A stretch of 64,000 nucleotides of DNA from Pseudomonas orientalis (lineage in GTDB: Bacteria; Pseudomonadota; Gammaproteobacteria; Pseudomonadales; Pseudomonadaceae), in assembly GCF_002934065.1 (NCBI RefSeq), contig NZ_CP018049.1, forward strand, positions 4,834,501 through 4,898,500, given 5' to 3'. Made by a program: the position numbers and the translations under genes. The notes under the pieces were generated by a model, which searched no databases, had not been told where the DNA came from, and saw nothing but the letters and a program-made list of their open reading frames with translations. Of this stretch, positions 44,881 through 53,903 are shown in pieces (the first letter of the stretch is position 1; each line of letters opens with the position of its first letter).

Positions 44881-45672
44881 TCAGACAAACTGAAAACTAT
44901 CGGCATCCAGATTCGCCGGGAATTTGGTGCGATACGCCGCCAACTCCGCTGCATCCAGAATCACCTGGAATACCCCATCCGCCTCCCCCGCGCTCAGCAA
45001 TGTCTCACCCTGGAAATCCAACACCTGGCTATCGCCGGTGTAGGCAAAGCCCTTGCCGTCAGTCCCCACCCGATTTACCGCTGCCACATAGCACAGGTTT
45101 TCAATCGCCCGTGCCGGTAACAAACGGTTCCAGTGCTGGCGCCGCGCGCCCGGCCAGTTGGCGGTGTACAGCAGCAAGTCGGTGTCCTGGGCATCGCGAC
45201 TCCACACCGGGAAGCGCAGGTCGTAGCAAATCAGCGGACGGATACGCCAGCCCTTCAACTCGAACTGCACCTGGCGCTCGCCGGGCGTGTAGTGGTCGTG
45301 CTCGCCGGCCATGCGGAACAGGTGGCGTTTATCGTAATGCAGCACTTCACCGTCGGGACGCGCCCAGAGCAGGCGGTTACGGTGGCTGCCGTCAGCCGCC
45401 TGAATGATCACACTGCCGGTGATCACGGCGTTGTATTTCGCCGCCTGGGCCTGAAGCCAACGCTGAGTCGGGCCGTTTTCCTGTTCCGCCAGGGCGGCCG
45501 ATTCCATGGAGAAACCCGTGGTGAACATCTCCGGCAATACGATCAGGTCGGCGCCGTTGGCCTGCTCCAGCAGCAGCTCGAAATGCTCAAGATTGGCCTG
45601 GCGGTCGTGCCACGCCAGGGTGGTCTGGATCAGGGCGATGTTCAGGTTCGGCAAGGCACTCAAATCACGCAT
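44881..45672 (-). CDS. Nitrilase-superfamily omega-amidase (YafV-like)
   Basis: A 263-residue carbon-nitrogen hydrolase. The Glu-Lys-Cys triad regions are visible: LIVLPEMFTTGFSM near residue 42, YDKRHLFRMAGEHDHYTPG near 110, and PLICYDLRFPVWSR near 142. Members of this subgroup hydrolyse alpha-ketoglutaramate or alpha-ketosuccinamate. The ATG at 45672 overlaps the end of the transaminase gene by 13 bases. A glutamine-using transaminase makes exactly the omega-amide this enzyme removes, which supports a coupled function in methionine salvage. Confidence 0.88.
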   Translation of the reverse strand: MRDLSALPNLNIALIQTTLAWHDRQANLEHFELLLEQANGADLIVLPEMFTTGFSMESAALAEQENGPTQRWLQAQAAKYNAVITGSVIIQAADGSHRNRLLWARPDGEVLHYDKRHLFRMAGEHDHYTPGERQVQFELKGWRIRPLICYDLRFPVWSRDAQDTDLLLYTANWPGARRQHWNRLLPARAIENLCYVAAVNRVGTDGKGFAYTGDSQVLDFQGETLLSAGEADGVFQVILDAAELAAYRTKFPANLDADSFQFV

Positions 45673-46808
45673 AGTTTTTCCGCCGCTTGTTGCAGCGTCT
45701 CCTCGCGTTTGGCAAAGCACAGGCGCACCAGGCGCTGGCCTTGGGGTGGGTTGCGGTAAAACACCGAGATCGGAATCGACGCCACGCCGTGTTCGCGCGT
45801 CATCCATTCGGACATGGCGACATCATCCAGGTCCGGGCGGATCCGCGAATAATCCACCAGTTGAAAGTAAGTCCCCGCCGATGGGCTGAAGCTGAACCGC
45901 GACGGCGCCAGCAACTGGCAGAACAGATCGCGCTTGGCTTGATAGAACGCCGGCAGCGCATCCACGTGCTCCGGGTGCTCAGCCATGAAATCGGCCAGCG
46001 CGTACTGCAACGGCGTCACACCACAGAAGCTGACGTATTGATGCACTTTGCGCAGCTCGGCAGTGAGGGCCGGCGGTGCAACCACATAGCCGGTCTTCCA
46101 GCCCGTGACGTGATAGGTCTTGCCGAACGAGCTGACCACGAAGGCGCGCGCGTACAGCTCCTCGTGGGCCAGCACGCTGACGTGGGGCACGTCGTCGAAC
46201 ACCAGGTGTTCGTACACTTCATCGCTGAGCAGGTAGATATCGCGTCCGCGAATCAGCTCGGCCAACTGGTCCAGCTCCTCACGACTGACGAGCGCGCCAC
46301 TGGGGTTGTGCGGGGTATTGAGCACAATCATGCGCGTGCGCGGCGACAGCGCGGCCTTGATGCGCTCCAGATCCAGGCTGAAATCCTGCAAGCCCAGTTG
46401 CAGATGCACGCAGCGCCCACCGGCCAGTTCCACCGAGGGTGCGTAACTGTCGTAGCAAGGGTCGAAGATGATCACCTCGTCACCGTTGCGAATGACCGCC
46501 TGGATCGCGCAGAAAATGCCTTGGGTGGCGCCGGGCGTGATGGTCACTTCACGGTCGGCATCGACGCTGACACCGTAGCTGCGGGCAATCTTGGCCGCCA
46601 CCTGCTGGCGCAACGCGGGCAAACCGCTCATCGGTGCGTATTGGTTATGGCCGTTGGCGACGTGCCGACCCACGGCGTCGAGCAAATCCTGAGGGCCGTT
46701 GAAGTCGGGAAAACCCTGGGACAGGTTGATTGCGCCGGTGTTGGCCGCCAACTGTGACATGCTGGTGAAAATGGTCGTGCCGACGTTCGGCAGCTTGCTG
46801 GTGATCAT
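45660..46808 (-). CDS. PLP-dependent methionine/glutamine transaminase (YbdL-like)
   Basis: A 382-residue class I aminotransferase. The PLP lysine lies in VVSSFGKTYHVTGWKTGY near residue 235; NTPHNPSGALVS near 170 and the substrate Arg near the C-terminus (RLVRLCFAKREETL) are also present. It resembles E. coli YbdL, which transaminates methionine and other amino acids to their keto acids. The ATG at 46808 gives family length; the frame is open to 46898. It forms a two-gene operon with the overlapping omega-amidase gene. Confidence 0.9.
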   Translation of the reverse strand: MITSKLPNVGTTIFTSMSQLAANTGAINLSQGFPDFNGPQDLLDAVGRHVANGHNQYAPMSGLPALRQQVAAKIARSYGVSVDADREVTITPGATQGIFCAIQAVIRNGDEVIIFDPCYDSYAPSVELAGGRCVHLQLGLQDFSLDLERIKAALSPRTRMIVLNTPHNPSGALVSREELDQLAELIRGRDIYLLSDEVYEHLVFDDVPHVSVLAHEELYARAFVVSSFGKTYHVTGWKTGYVVAPPALTAELRKVHQYVSFCGVTPLQYALADFMAEHPEHVDALPAFYQAKRDLFCQLLAPSRFSFSPSAGTYFQLVDYSRIRPDLDDVAMSEWMTREHGVASIPISVFYRNPPQGQRLVRLCFAKREETLQQAAEKLCVI

Positions 46809-46836
46809 GGGAGCCCCCTTCGGGTGAGCTGCAAGT

Positions 46837-46929
46837 TTTAAGCTGCAAGCTGCAAGCGGGTCAAGGGGCAAACCGCGGCGCACAAAAAAGGGCGCCAACG
46901 GCGCCCTCTCTTGCAGCTTGCAGCTTACA
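46837..46929. repeat. Inverted repeat around the der terminator
   Basis: The arm at 46837-46856, ending AAGCTGCAAGCTGCAAG, is inverted at 46910-46929 (CTTGCAGCTTGCAGCTT...), with about one mismatch in 20. The arms enclose the der terminator. This looks like a further mobile palindrome type of pseudomonads. Confidence 0.75.
46884..46906 (-). terminator. Terminator of der
   Basis: Stem GGGCGCC/GGCGCCC (46890-46896, 46900-46906) with a 3-base loop, followed by TTTTTTGTG on the minus strand. Confidence 0.9.
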
Positions 46930-46943
46930 ACGTGACGCTGCGG

Positions 46944-48413
46944 TTATTTCTTGTCGCGGCGCTTCTTGTCGGCCTTCTTGTGGTGAGTCATCAAACGACG
47001 CTTCTTGTTCACCTGACGGTCGGTCAATGTGTTCTTGTTGCCTTCGTATGGGTTCTCGCCACCCTTGAACTCGATACGGATCGGCGTGCCGACCAGCTTC
47101 AAGACACGGCGGTAGGTGTTTTCCAGGTAACGCACATAGGACTTGGGCACCTTCTCGATCTGGTTACCGTGAATCACGATAATCGGCGGGTTGGCACCAC
47201 CCAAGTGGGCGTAACGCAGTTTGATGCGGCGGTTGTTGACCATCGGCGGCGCGTGCTCGCCCACCGCGTCTTCCAGGATCTGGGTAAGGCGGTTGGTCGG
47301 CCAGCGCGTGACCGCAGACTTGAACGAGTTCTGTACCGAGGCGTAGAGGTTGCCCACGCCGGTGCCGTGCAGGGCCGAGATAAAGTGGATATCGGCGAAC
47401 TCAACGAAGAACAGGCGACGCTGCAGCTCGATCTTGACGAAATCACGCTCGCTCGGCGTCATGCCGTCCCACTTGTTGATCGCGATAACCAGGGCGCGAC
47501 CGGCTTCCAGGGCAAAGCCCAGCAGGTTCAGGTCGTGGTCCACCACGCCTTCGCGGGCGTCCATCACGAAGATCACCACGTTGGCGTCTTTGATCGCTTG
47601 CAGGGTTTTGACAACGGAGAATTTTTCAACTTCTTCGTGGATCTTGCCGCGCTTGCGCACACCGGCGGTGTCGATCAGCGTGTACTTTTCCTCGTTGCGC
47701 TCGAACGGGATGTAGATGCTGTCGCGGGTGGTGCCGGGTTCGTCATAGACGATTACCCGGTCTTCACCGAGCATGCGGTTGACCAGGGTCGACTTGCCGA
47801 CGTTAGGGCGGCCGATGATGGCGATCTTGATACCGTCTTTTTCGCTCGGGCCAGGAATGCGCTTGGCTTCCTCGCCTTCGGCGACGATCTCCTCCTCACC
47901 CTCTTCTTCCTCATCGTCATCCTTGGGAAAGGTGCTGAGGGCAATTTCGAGCATCTGCGTGATGCCGCGACCGTGGGCGCCGGCAACCGGGATCGCGTCG
48001 CCCAGGCCCATCGGGCTGAATTCGGCGCGGGCCGCTTCAGGATCGATGTTATCGATCTTGTTCGCGACCAGATAGGAACGCTTGTTGCGCTTGCGCAGGT
48101 GCTCGCCAATCATCTGGTCGGCAGCGGTGTAGCCCGCGCGGGCGTCCACCAGGAACAACACGACATCGGCTTCTTCAATGGCCAGCAGCGACTGCTCGGC
48201 CATTTTTTCGTCCATGCCATGTTCGTCACCGGAGATACCACCGGTGTCGACAATAATGTAGGAGCGCCCTTGCCACTTTGCCTCACCGTATTGGCGATCA
48301 CGGGTCAGACCGGACAAGTCGCCGACGATGGCGTCGCGAGTCCTGGTCAGGCGGTTGAACAAGGTGGACTTGCCGACGTTAGGTCGGCCCACCAGGGCGA
48401 TTACGGGAACCAT
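46944..48413 (-). CDS. der: Double-GTPase ribosome assembly factor Der (EngA)
   Basis: A 489-residue essential GTPase for 50S ribosome maturation. It has two GTP-binding domains: G1 motifs GRPNVGKST near residues 9 and 203, DTGG and DTAG switch regions, and NKID/NKWD. An acidic linker of about 20 residues (DDDEEEEGEEE) separates the domains. A C-terminal KH-like domain ends in a very basic tail. The ATG at 48413 (MVPVIALVG) matches the family start rather than the ATG four codons earlier. It lies downstream of bamB, separated by a family 2 REPIN. Confidence 0.97.
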   Translation of the reverse strand: MVPVIALVGRPNVGKSTLFNRLTRTRDAIVGDLSGLTRDRQYGEAKWQGRSYIIVDTGGISGDEHGMDEKMAEQSLLAIEEADVVLFLVDARAGYTAADQMIGEHLRKRNKRSYLVANKIDNIDPEAARAEFSPMGLGDAIPVAGAHGRGITQMLEIALSTFPKDDDEEEEGEEEIVAEGEEAKRIPGPSEKDGIKIAIIGRPNVGKSTLVNRMLGEDRVIVYDEPGTTRDSIYIPFERNEEKYTLIDTAGVRKRGKIHEEVEKFSVVKTLQAIKDANVVIFVMDAREGVVDHDLNLLGFALEAGRALVIAINKWDGMTPSERDFVKIELQRRLFFVEFADIHFISALHGTGVGNLYASVQNSFKSAVTRWPTNRLTQILEDAVGEHAPPMVNNRRIKLRYAHLGGANPPIIVIHGNQIEKVPKSYVRYLENTYRRVLKLVGTPIRIEFKGGENPYEGNKNTLTDRQVNKKRRLMTHHKKADKKRRDKK

Positions 48414-48520
48414 GCGGCTCTCCACTTCGTTATTTCAGAAAATACAAAAGCCGCTGCAGGGCAGCGGCTGGTGCTCGGGGCGGCATTTGAATGCCACATG
48501 CCCTGCTCGACACTGAATAC

Positions 48521-48621
48521 TGCAGGAGCGAGCTTGCTCGCGAAAAACCAGAGGACGCCGCGTTTATCCGGAAAACCCGCGTTAGCGTTGACGTCCTTCG
48601 CGAGCAAGCTCGCTCCTACAA
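48521..48621. repeat. REPIN, family 2 (about 101 bases)
   Basis: Inverted ends GCAGGAGCGAGCTTGCTCGC and GCGAGCAAGCTCGCTCCTAC, with a loop containing AACCCGCGTTAGCGTTGACG. It lies between bamB and der. Confidence 0.9.
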
Positions 48622-48667
48622 ACAGCATTGAGGCAAGGCCGCCTGGGGGTTACCCCAAGCATGATTC

Positions 48668-49819
48668 TTACTTGATGGTCAGGGCTTCCAGCTTGCCGCT
48701 GTTGCCATACACATACAGCATGTTACCCACCACCAGCGGACGCGCACGCAAGCCGTCGCTGTCGATACGCTCGCGACCCACGAAGCGACCGTCCACCTGG
48801 CTCAGCAGGTGCAGGTAGCCTTCGAAGTCACCGACCGCTACGTAGCTGGAGAAGACTTCCGGCGCCGACAGTTGGCGGCGAGCCAGGGAGTCGTTGCTCC
48901 ACAGCGCAGTGGTGGAACGCTCGTCGACACTTTCAACGGTGCCGGACGCCAGGCTTACGTAGACGCTGCCAAACCCTTGGGCGACACCGGCGTAGCTGGA
49001 CGCATCACGCTGCCAGTTGACCCGGCCGCTCTGCAGGTCCAGTGCCGCGACACGGCCCTGGTAAGTAGCGACGTAAAGGGTCTCGCCGGACAGCAACAAG
49101 CCGCCGTCGATATCCACGACGCGATCCAACTCGGAACGACCTTGCGGGATAGCCACACGGGTCTCCCAGGCCGGCACGCCGTTCTGGGTATTCAGGGCGA
49201 CCACTTTACCGGTGGACAGCCCGGCAACGGCCAGATTGTTGGTCACAATCGGACCACTGGTACCGCGCAGGGTCAACACCGCCGGGGTGCTGTCGTACAA
49301 CCAGCGCTGTTCGCCGGTGCTGGCGTCCAGGCCGATCACGCGGTCATCCTGGGTCTGCACCACGACGATATCGCCGTTGGTGGCAGGCGGTGCGAGCACT
49401 TCACTGGTCACGCGGGCGCGCCATTTCTCTTCACCGGTGCCGGAGTCCAGCGCCACGACTTCGCCTTTGAGCGTGCCGAGCATGACCATGCCGTAACCCA
49501 CGCCAACGGCGCCGGAAACAGGCAGTTCAAGGTCTTTCTTCCACTTCACGTCGCCGGTCATGCGATCCAGGGAGGTCACGATGCCGGTTACATCAGCGGC
49601 CACAATGTTGTCACCGTCGATTGCCGGTACCAGCATGTTGTAGGTTTCGCCCTGACCGTCACCGATGGAGCGGCTCCACTGCTTTTGCAGGACCACTTCT
49701 TCCTTGAAGCTGGTCAGCTCCGCAGGCGGCAGTTCTTTTTTACTGTTGCTGCTGCAACCCGCGGCCAGAACGGCCAGAGCCAGCAATGCTGCATGTTTCC
49801 AACGGATCACGTCACGCAT
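48668..49819 (-). CDS. bamB: Outer-membrane protein assembly factor BamB
   Basis: A 383-residue lipoprotein of the BAM complex that helps fold beta-barrel proteins into the outer membrane. The signal peptide has lipobox LAAGC (Cys about 21). The rest is a beta-propeller of PQQ-like repeats (for example VVALDSGTGEEKW, VIGLDASTGEQRW, VVALNTQNGVPAW, VAALDLQSGRVNW). The ATG at 49819 overlaps the end of yfgM by 8 bases, the same order as in E. coli (yfgM-bamB-der). Confidence 0.96.
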   Translation of the reverse strand: MRDVIRWKHAALLALAVLAAGCSSNSKKELPPAELTSFKEEVVLQKQWSRSIGDGQGETYNMLVPAIDGDNIVAADVTGIVTSLDRMTGDVKWKKDLELPVSGAVGVGYGMVMLGTLKGEVVALDSGTGEEKWRARVTSEVLAPPATNGDIVVVQTQDDRVIGLDASTGEQRWLYDSTPAVLTLRGTSGPIVTNNLAVAGLSTGKVVALNTQNGVPAWETRVAIPQGRSELDRVVDIDGGLLLSGETLYVATYQGRVAALDLQSGRVNWQRDASSYAGVAQGFGSVYVSLASGTVESVDERSTTALWSNDSLARRQLSAPEVFSSYVAVGDFEGYLHLLSQVDGRFVGRERIDSDGLRARPLVVGNMLYVYGNSGKLEALTIK

Positions 49820-50453
49820 CCCCTTTGGCCAAGTCGTCCAGCTTGATTTGTAAGCCACCGACCGCCGCTTCATCAGACAGCGCCGCCTTGGCTTTTTGGT
49901 ACGCAGCATTGGCTTCGTCGGTACGACCCAATTGGACCAACAGGTCGCCCTTGAGCTCTTCGCGAGTGGCTACAAATGCCTTGTCAGCATCGCCGTCGAG
50001 CAGTTTGAGTGCCTCGTCAGCCTTGTTCTGTGCCGCCAATACCTGTGCCAGGCGTTGGCGTGCGATTTCACCCAGGGTCGGGTTGGTCGGTTTGTCGGCG
50101 ATGGCCTTGAGCTCGGTGGCTGCATCATCCAGCTTGCCGGTATCGACCGCGACTTTCGCGACAAACAGGCTACCGTACTGGGCGTAGGTCGTACCGCCAA
50201 ATTCGTTCTTCAGCTTGCCGGCCAGGTCTGCCACTCGCGCAGGATCCGGCTTGCCGTCCGGCGTCAGGGTAGTTTCCAGCAATTGCTGATAAACGATCGA
50301 GGCGCCCTGAGACTGGTTGGCCTGATACTTGGTCCAGGCTTGCCAGCCGAACACCACCACTAAAGCCAGCAGACCGCCAGTCACCAGGGGCTTGCCGTTA
50401 CGCTGCCACCAGTCCTTGAACTCGGCCAGTTGCTCATCATCAGTACTCGACAC
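49812..50453 (-). CDS. yfgM: Ancillary SecYEG translocon subunit YfgM
   Basis: A 213-residue membrane-anchored TPR protein. A short cytoplasmic N-terminus (MSSTDDEQLAEFKDWWQRNG) is followed by one membrane span at about 24-42 (VTGGLLALVVVFGWQAW). The periplasmic part is built of tetratricopeptide-like helices. In E. coli YfgM works with PpiD at the translocon as a periplasmic chaperone partner. It lies between hisS (41-base gap) and bamB (8-base overlap). Confidence 0.93.
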   Translation of the reverse strand: MSSTDDEQLAEFKDWWQRNGKPLVTGGLLALVVVFGWQAWTKYQANQSQGASIVYQQLLETTLTPDGKPDPARVADLAGKLKNEFGGTTYAQYGSLFVAKVAVDTGKLDDAATELKAIADKPTNPTLGEIARQRLAQVLAAQNKADEALKLLDGDADKAFVATREELKGDLLVQLGRTDEANAAYQKAKAALSDEAAVGGLQIKLDDLAKGDA

Positions 50454-50494
50454 CCCAATACTCCTTAATCGCTAAATTCGGCTGTTCGACAGCT

Positions 50495-51784
50495 TCAACC
50501 CTGCACGACGCAGGTGGCCAGGTGCGCAGCGAGCGCATCAAAGGCAATGTTCTGTTGTTCGCCCTGACCACGCAGGGGTTTGAAACCTACCACTTGCTGG
50601 GCCAGTTCGTCATCGCCGAGGATCAGCGCATACAACGCGCCGCTCTTGTCAGCTTTCTTGAACTGACTCTTGAAGCTGCCCCCGCCGGCATTGACTTGCA
50701 GACGCAGGTTCGGCAGCTGGTCACGCACCTTTTCGCTCAAGGCCAAGGCAGCCAGTTCGGCGGCCTCGCCAAAAGCGCAAAGATACACGTCCACCTGGCG
50801 GGAAATCTCTTCCGGCACCTGCTCAAGGGTTTCCAGCAGCAGGATCAGCCGCTCGATGCCCATGGCGAAACCTACGCCGGTGGTCGGCTTGCCACCCATT
50901 TGCTCGACCAGGCCGTCGTAACGACCACCGGCACACACGGTGCCCTGGGCGCCGAGTTTGTCGGTGACCCATTCGAACACGGTCTTGCTGTAGTAATCGA
51001 GGCCGCGCACCAGCTTTGGATTGATGACGTAAGGAATACCGGCCGCATCCAGGCGAGCCTTGAGGCCCTCGAAGTGCGTACGGGATTCTTCGTCCAGGTA
51101 GTCGGCCATTTTCGGCGCGCCCACCAGTATGGCCTGGGTGTCGGCGTTCTTGGTATCAAGCACGCGCAACGGGTTGGTCTTCAAGCGACGCTGACTGTCT
51201 TCGTCCAGCTTGTCCAGATGGGCAGACAGGTACTCGACCAGCGCGACCCGGTAGCGGCCACGGGACTCACTGGTGCCCAGGCTGTTGAGTTCGAGCTTGA
51301 CCGCGCCGCGGATGCCCAACTCGCCCCACAGGCGCCAGGTCAGGACGATCAGCTCGGCGTCGATGTCCGGACCGTCCAGGTTGAAGACTTCGCAACCGAT
51401 CTGGTGAAACTGGCGATAGCGACCTTTCTGCGGACGCTCGTGGCGGAACATCGGGCCGATGTACCACAGTTTCTGGGTCTGGCCGCCACCGGTGATGCCA
51501 TGCTCCAGCACAGCGCGAACGCAGGCCGCAGTGCCTTCCGGACGCAGGGTCAAGGAGTCGCCGTTACGGTCTTCAAAGGTGTACATCTCTTTTTCGACGA
51601 TGTCGGTCACTTCACCGATGGAGCGTTTGAACAGCTCGGTGAACTCGACGATCGGCATGCGGATCTGCTTGTAACCGTAGTTATCCAGCAGGCGCGCGAC
51701 CGTGCTCTCGAAATAGCGCCACAGTGGCGTCTGCTCCGGGAGGATGTCGTTCATGCCACGAATGGCTTGCAGAGACTTGCTCAC
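50495..51784 (-). CDS. hisS: Histidyl-tRNA synthetase
   Basis: A 429-residue class II synthetase charging tRNA-His. Motif 2 (GPMFRHERPQKGRYRQFHQIGCE) and the His-specific segments LVRGLDYYSKTVFEWV and GGRYDGLVEQMGG are present, with motif 3 in GVGFAMGIERL. The C-terminal anticodon-binding domain covers about 330-425. The N-terminus (SLQAIRGMNDILP) is standard. It sits in the ispG-hisS-yfgM order common in gammaproteobacteria. Confidence 0.97.
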   Translation of the reverse strand: MSKSLQAIRGMNDILPEQTPLWRYFESTVARLLDNYGYKQIRMPIVEFTELFKRSIGEVTDIVEKEMYTFEDRNGDSLTLRPEGTAACVRAVLEHGITGGGQTQKLWYIGPMFRHERPQKGRYRQFHQIGCEVFNLDGPDIDAELIVLTWRLWGELGIRGAVKLELNSLGTSESRGRYRVALVEYLSAHLDKLDEDSQRRLKTNPLRVLDTKNADTQAILVGAPKMADYLDEESRTHFEGLKARLDAAGIPYVINPKLVRGLDYYSKTVFEWVTDKLGAQGTVCAGGRYDGLVEQMGGKPTTGVGFAMGIERLILLLETLEQVPEEISRQVDVYLCAFGEAAELAALALSEKVRDQLPNLRLQVNAGGGSFKSQFKKADKSGALYALILGDDELAQQVVGFKPLRGQGEQQNIAFDALAAHLATCVVQG

Positions 51785-51807
51785 ATCAAATCCTTAAATT
51801 CGTTCAA

Positions 51808-52917
51808 TCAGCCGCGAGCGATCAGCGCTGCATCAGCGGCGACCTTCTCGGCCGCTTTCTCGCGGATCAGCTTTTCCAGCTCATCCACCAGATTGTCATT
51901 CGTCAATTTCTGCGACGGTTTGCCGTCGATGTAAATCAGGTTCGGTGTACCGCCGGTCAAGCCCACATGCGCCTCCTTGGCCTCACCCGGTCCGTTGACC
52001 ACGCAACCGATCACCGCGACATCCAGCGGCACCAGCAGGTCTTCGAGACGCAGCTCCAGGTCGTTCATGGTTTTCACCACGTCGAAGTTCTGCCGCGAGC
52101 AGCTCGGGCAGGCAATGAAGTTGATGCCACGGGAACGCAAACGCAGGGATTTGAGAATGTCGTAGCCGACCTTCACTTCCTCTACGGGGTCTGCCGCCAG
52201 GGAGATGCGGATGGTATCGCCAATCCCTTCGGCGAGCAGCATACCGAGACCCACCGCAGATTTCACTGTGCCTGAGCGTAAACCGCCCGCTTCCGTGATA
52301 CCCAGATGCAGCGGCTGCACGATTTCCTTGGCCAGCAGGCGGTAGGCTTCCACGGCCATGAACACGTCAGAAGCCTTTACGCTGACCTTGAAGTCCTGGA
52401 AATTCAGGCGCTCCAGGTGTTCAACGTGGCGCAGTGCCGACTCGACCAGCGCCGCCGGGGTGGGCTCGCCGTATTTCTTTTGCAGGTCTTTTTCCAGCGA
52501 ACCGGCATTGACCCCGATGCGGATGGGAATACCACGGTCACGGGCTGCATCGACCACAGCGCGCACGCGATCTTCACGACCGATGTTGCCTGGGTTGATG
52601 CGCAGGCAGTCCACACCCAGCTCGGCTACGCGCAGCGCAATCTTGTAGTCGAAGTGGATGTCGGCAACCAGCGGCACCTTGACCAACTGCTTGATACGGC
52701 CAAACGCTTCGGCAGCGTCCATGTCCGGTACGGAAACCCGCACGATGTCCACGCCGGCCGCTTCCAGACGATTGATCTGGGCGACGGTGGCGGCCACGTC
52801 ATTGGTGTCGCTGTTGGTCATGCTCTGCACCGCGATGGGGGCATCGCCGCCCACCGGCACCGAGCCGACCCAGATCTTGCGCGATACGCGACGTTTGATT
52901 GGAGATTCGCCGTGCAT
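51808..52917 (-). CDS. ispG: 4-hydroxy-3-methylbut-2-enyl-diphosphate synthase
   Basis: A 369-residue Fe-S enzyme of the MEP isoprenoid pathway (MEcPP to HMBPP). It has an N-terminal TIM barrel (APIAVQSMTNSDTND, RINPGNIG) and a C-terminal ferredoxin-like domain with cluster ligands in CPSCSRQNFD and GCVVNGPGEAKEA. It lies 2 bases after the rodZ stop and 23 bases before hisS. Its [4Fe-4S] cluster depends on the isc genes encoded a few kilobases away. Confidence 0.97.
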   Translation of the reverse strand: MHGESPIKRRVSRKIWVGSVPVGGDAPIAVQSMTNSDTNDVAATVAQINRLEAAGVDIVRVSVPDMDAAEAFGRIKQLVKVPLVADIHFDYKIALRVAELGVDCLRINPGNIGREDRVRAVVDAARDRGIPIRIGVNAGSLEKDLQKKYGEPTPAALVESALRHVEHLERLNFQDFKVSVKASDVFMAVEAYRLLAKEIVQPLHLGITEAGGLRSGTVKSAVGLGMLLAEGIGDTIRISLAADPVEEVKVGYDILKSLRLRSRGINFIACPSCSRQNFDVVKTMNDLELRLEDLLVPLDVAVIGCVVNGPGEAKEAHVGLTGGTPNLIYIDGKPSQKLTNDNLVDELEKLIREKAAEKVAADAALIARG

Positions 52918-52919
52918 GA

Positions 52920-53903
52920 CTATTGTCCCAACTTGAGGCGAGCGGTCTCGCCACTGGTGAACGGCGCTACGTCCACAGGCTGGCCGTTGTAGGCCACTTG
53001 CGCGCCACGGGCATAGCCCAGACGCAGCGTCAAAGGAGGCTTGCCGCCCTGGTCAAGAGTATCTCCCTTACGCTTCAGACCGCTAAACAGCACTTTGCCA
53101 TTACCGTCGGTGACTTGCGTCCAGCAGTCAGCGACGAAGGTGATCTGTACGCGCCCGTCACCGGCGATCAACGCGGGGGTGGTGGGCGGCGAAATGGCAG
53201 GCGCAGCCGGTGTCGCAGGCGCTGGAGCCTGGGCCGGAGCGGTCGCTGCGGGAGCCTGGGCCACGGGCGCTACGGGAGCCGGCGCGGGTACGGTTGCAGT
53301 CGCTGCAGGTGCGCTGTCGGCTTGCGGAGCGGGTTGTTCAGCGGTGGCAGGCGCTTGCGGCGTGACTTGCCCTTCGACGACCGCCTGGTCTTCCGGCTCA
53401 TCCAGCGGATGAATCTGGGTGGTGCCGTCGGCGCTTTCGACTTCGACGTGCTCCAGCGCGTTGCTGGTCAGGTCTTTATTGCGCTGGGAAGTCTGGTCCT
53501 GCCACCAGACGAAACCACCCCCGATCACGGCAATCAGCAGCAACAGGCTGACAATGCGCAGGATCGTGTGGGACACCCGGGTCGGTTCTTCAATACGCCC
53601 GAGGCCATGCACATTGCTGCCCTGGGAGTCGGTGCCGGTGAACTGGTCGAATTGCTGGACCAGTACGGTCTGGTCGATACCCAGCAACTTGGCATAAGCG
53701 CGAATATAGCCGCGGGCAAACGTGTGCCCAGGCAGCTTGTCGAACGCGCCAGCTTCCAGGTTGGCCAGGGAGGTGCTGGTCAAATTGAGCTTGAGAGCCA
53801 CTTGCGCCAGCGACCAGCCATTGCTTTCGCGGGCCTCACGCAAGGTCTCGCCTGGGTTGACGCGATTAGCGGCTACAACTTCCGGGTGCGCGGCTTTCAT
53901 CAT
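52920..53903 (-). CDS. rodZ: Cell-shape protein RodZ
   Basis: A 327-residue bitopic membrane protein linking MreB to the wall-synthesis machinery. It has a cytoplasmic helix-turn-helix at about 15-80 (LREARESNGWSLAQVALKLN), a membrane span at about 110-130, an Ala/Pro/Thr-rich periplasmic linker (about 160-245), and a C-terminal beta domain (DUF4115; VQITFVADCWTQVTDGNG). Two adjacent ATG codons could start it. It overlaps the pilW stop by 4 bases. Confidence 0.94.
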   Translation of the reverse strand: MMKAAHPEVVAANRVNPGETLREARESNGWSLAQVALKLNLTSTSLANLEAGAFDKLPGHTFARGYIRAYAKLLGIDQTVLVQQFDQFTGTDSQGSNVHGLGRIEEPTRVSHTILRIVSLLLLIAVIGGGFVWWQDQTSQRNKDLTSNALEHVEVESADGTTQIHPLDEPEDQAVVEGQVTPQAPATAEQPAPQADSAPAATATVPAPAPVAPVAQAPAATAPAQAPAPATPAAPAISPPTTPALIAGDGRVQITFVADCWTQVTDGNGKVLFSGLKRKGDTLDQGGKPPLTLRLGYARGAQVAYNGQPVDVAPFTSGETARLKLGQ

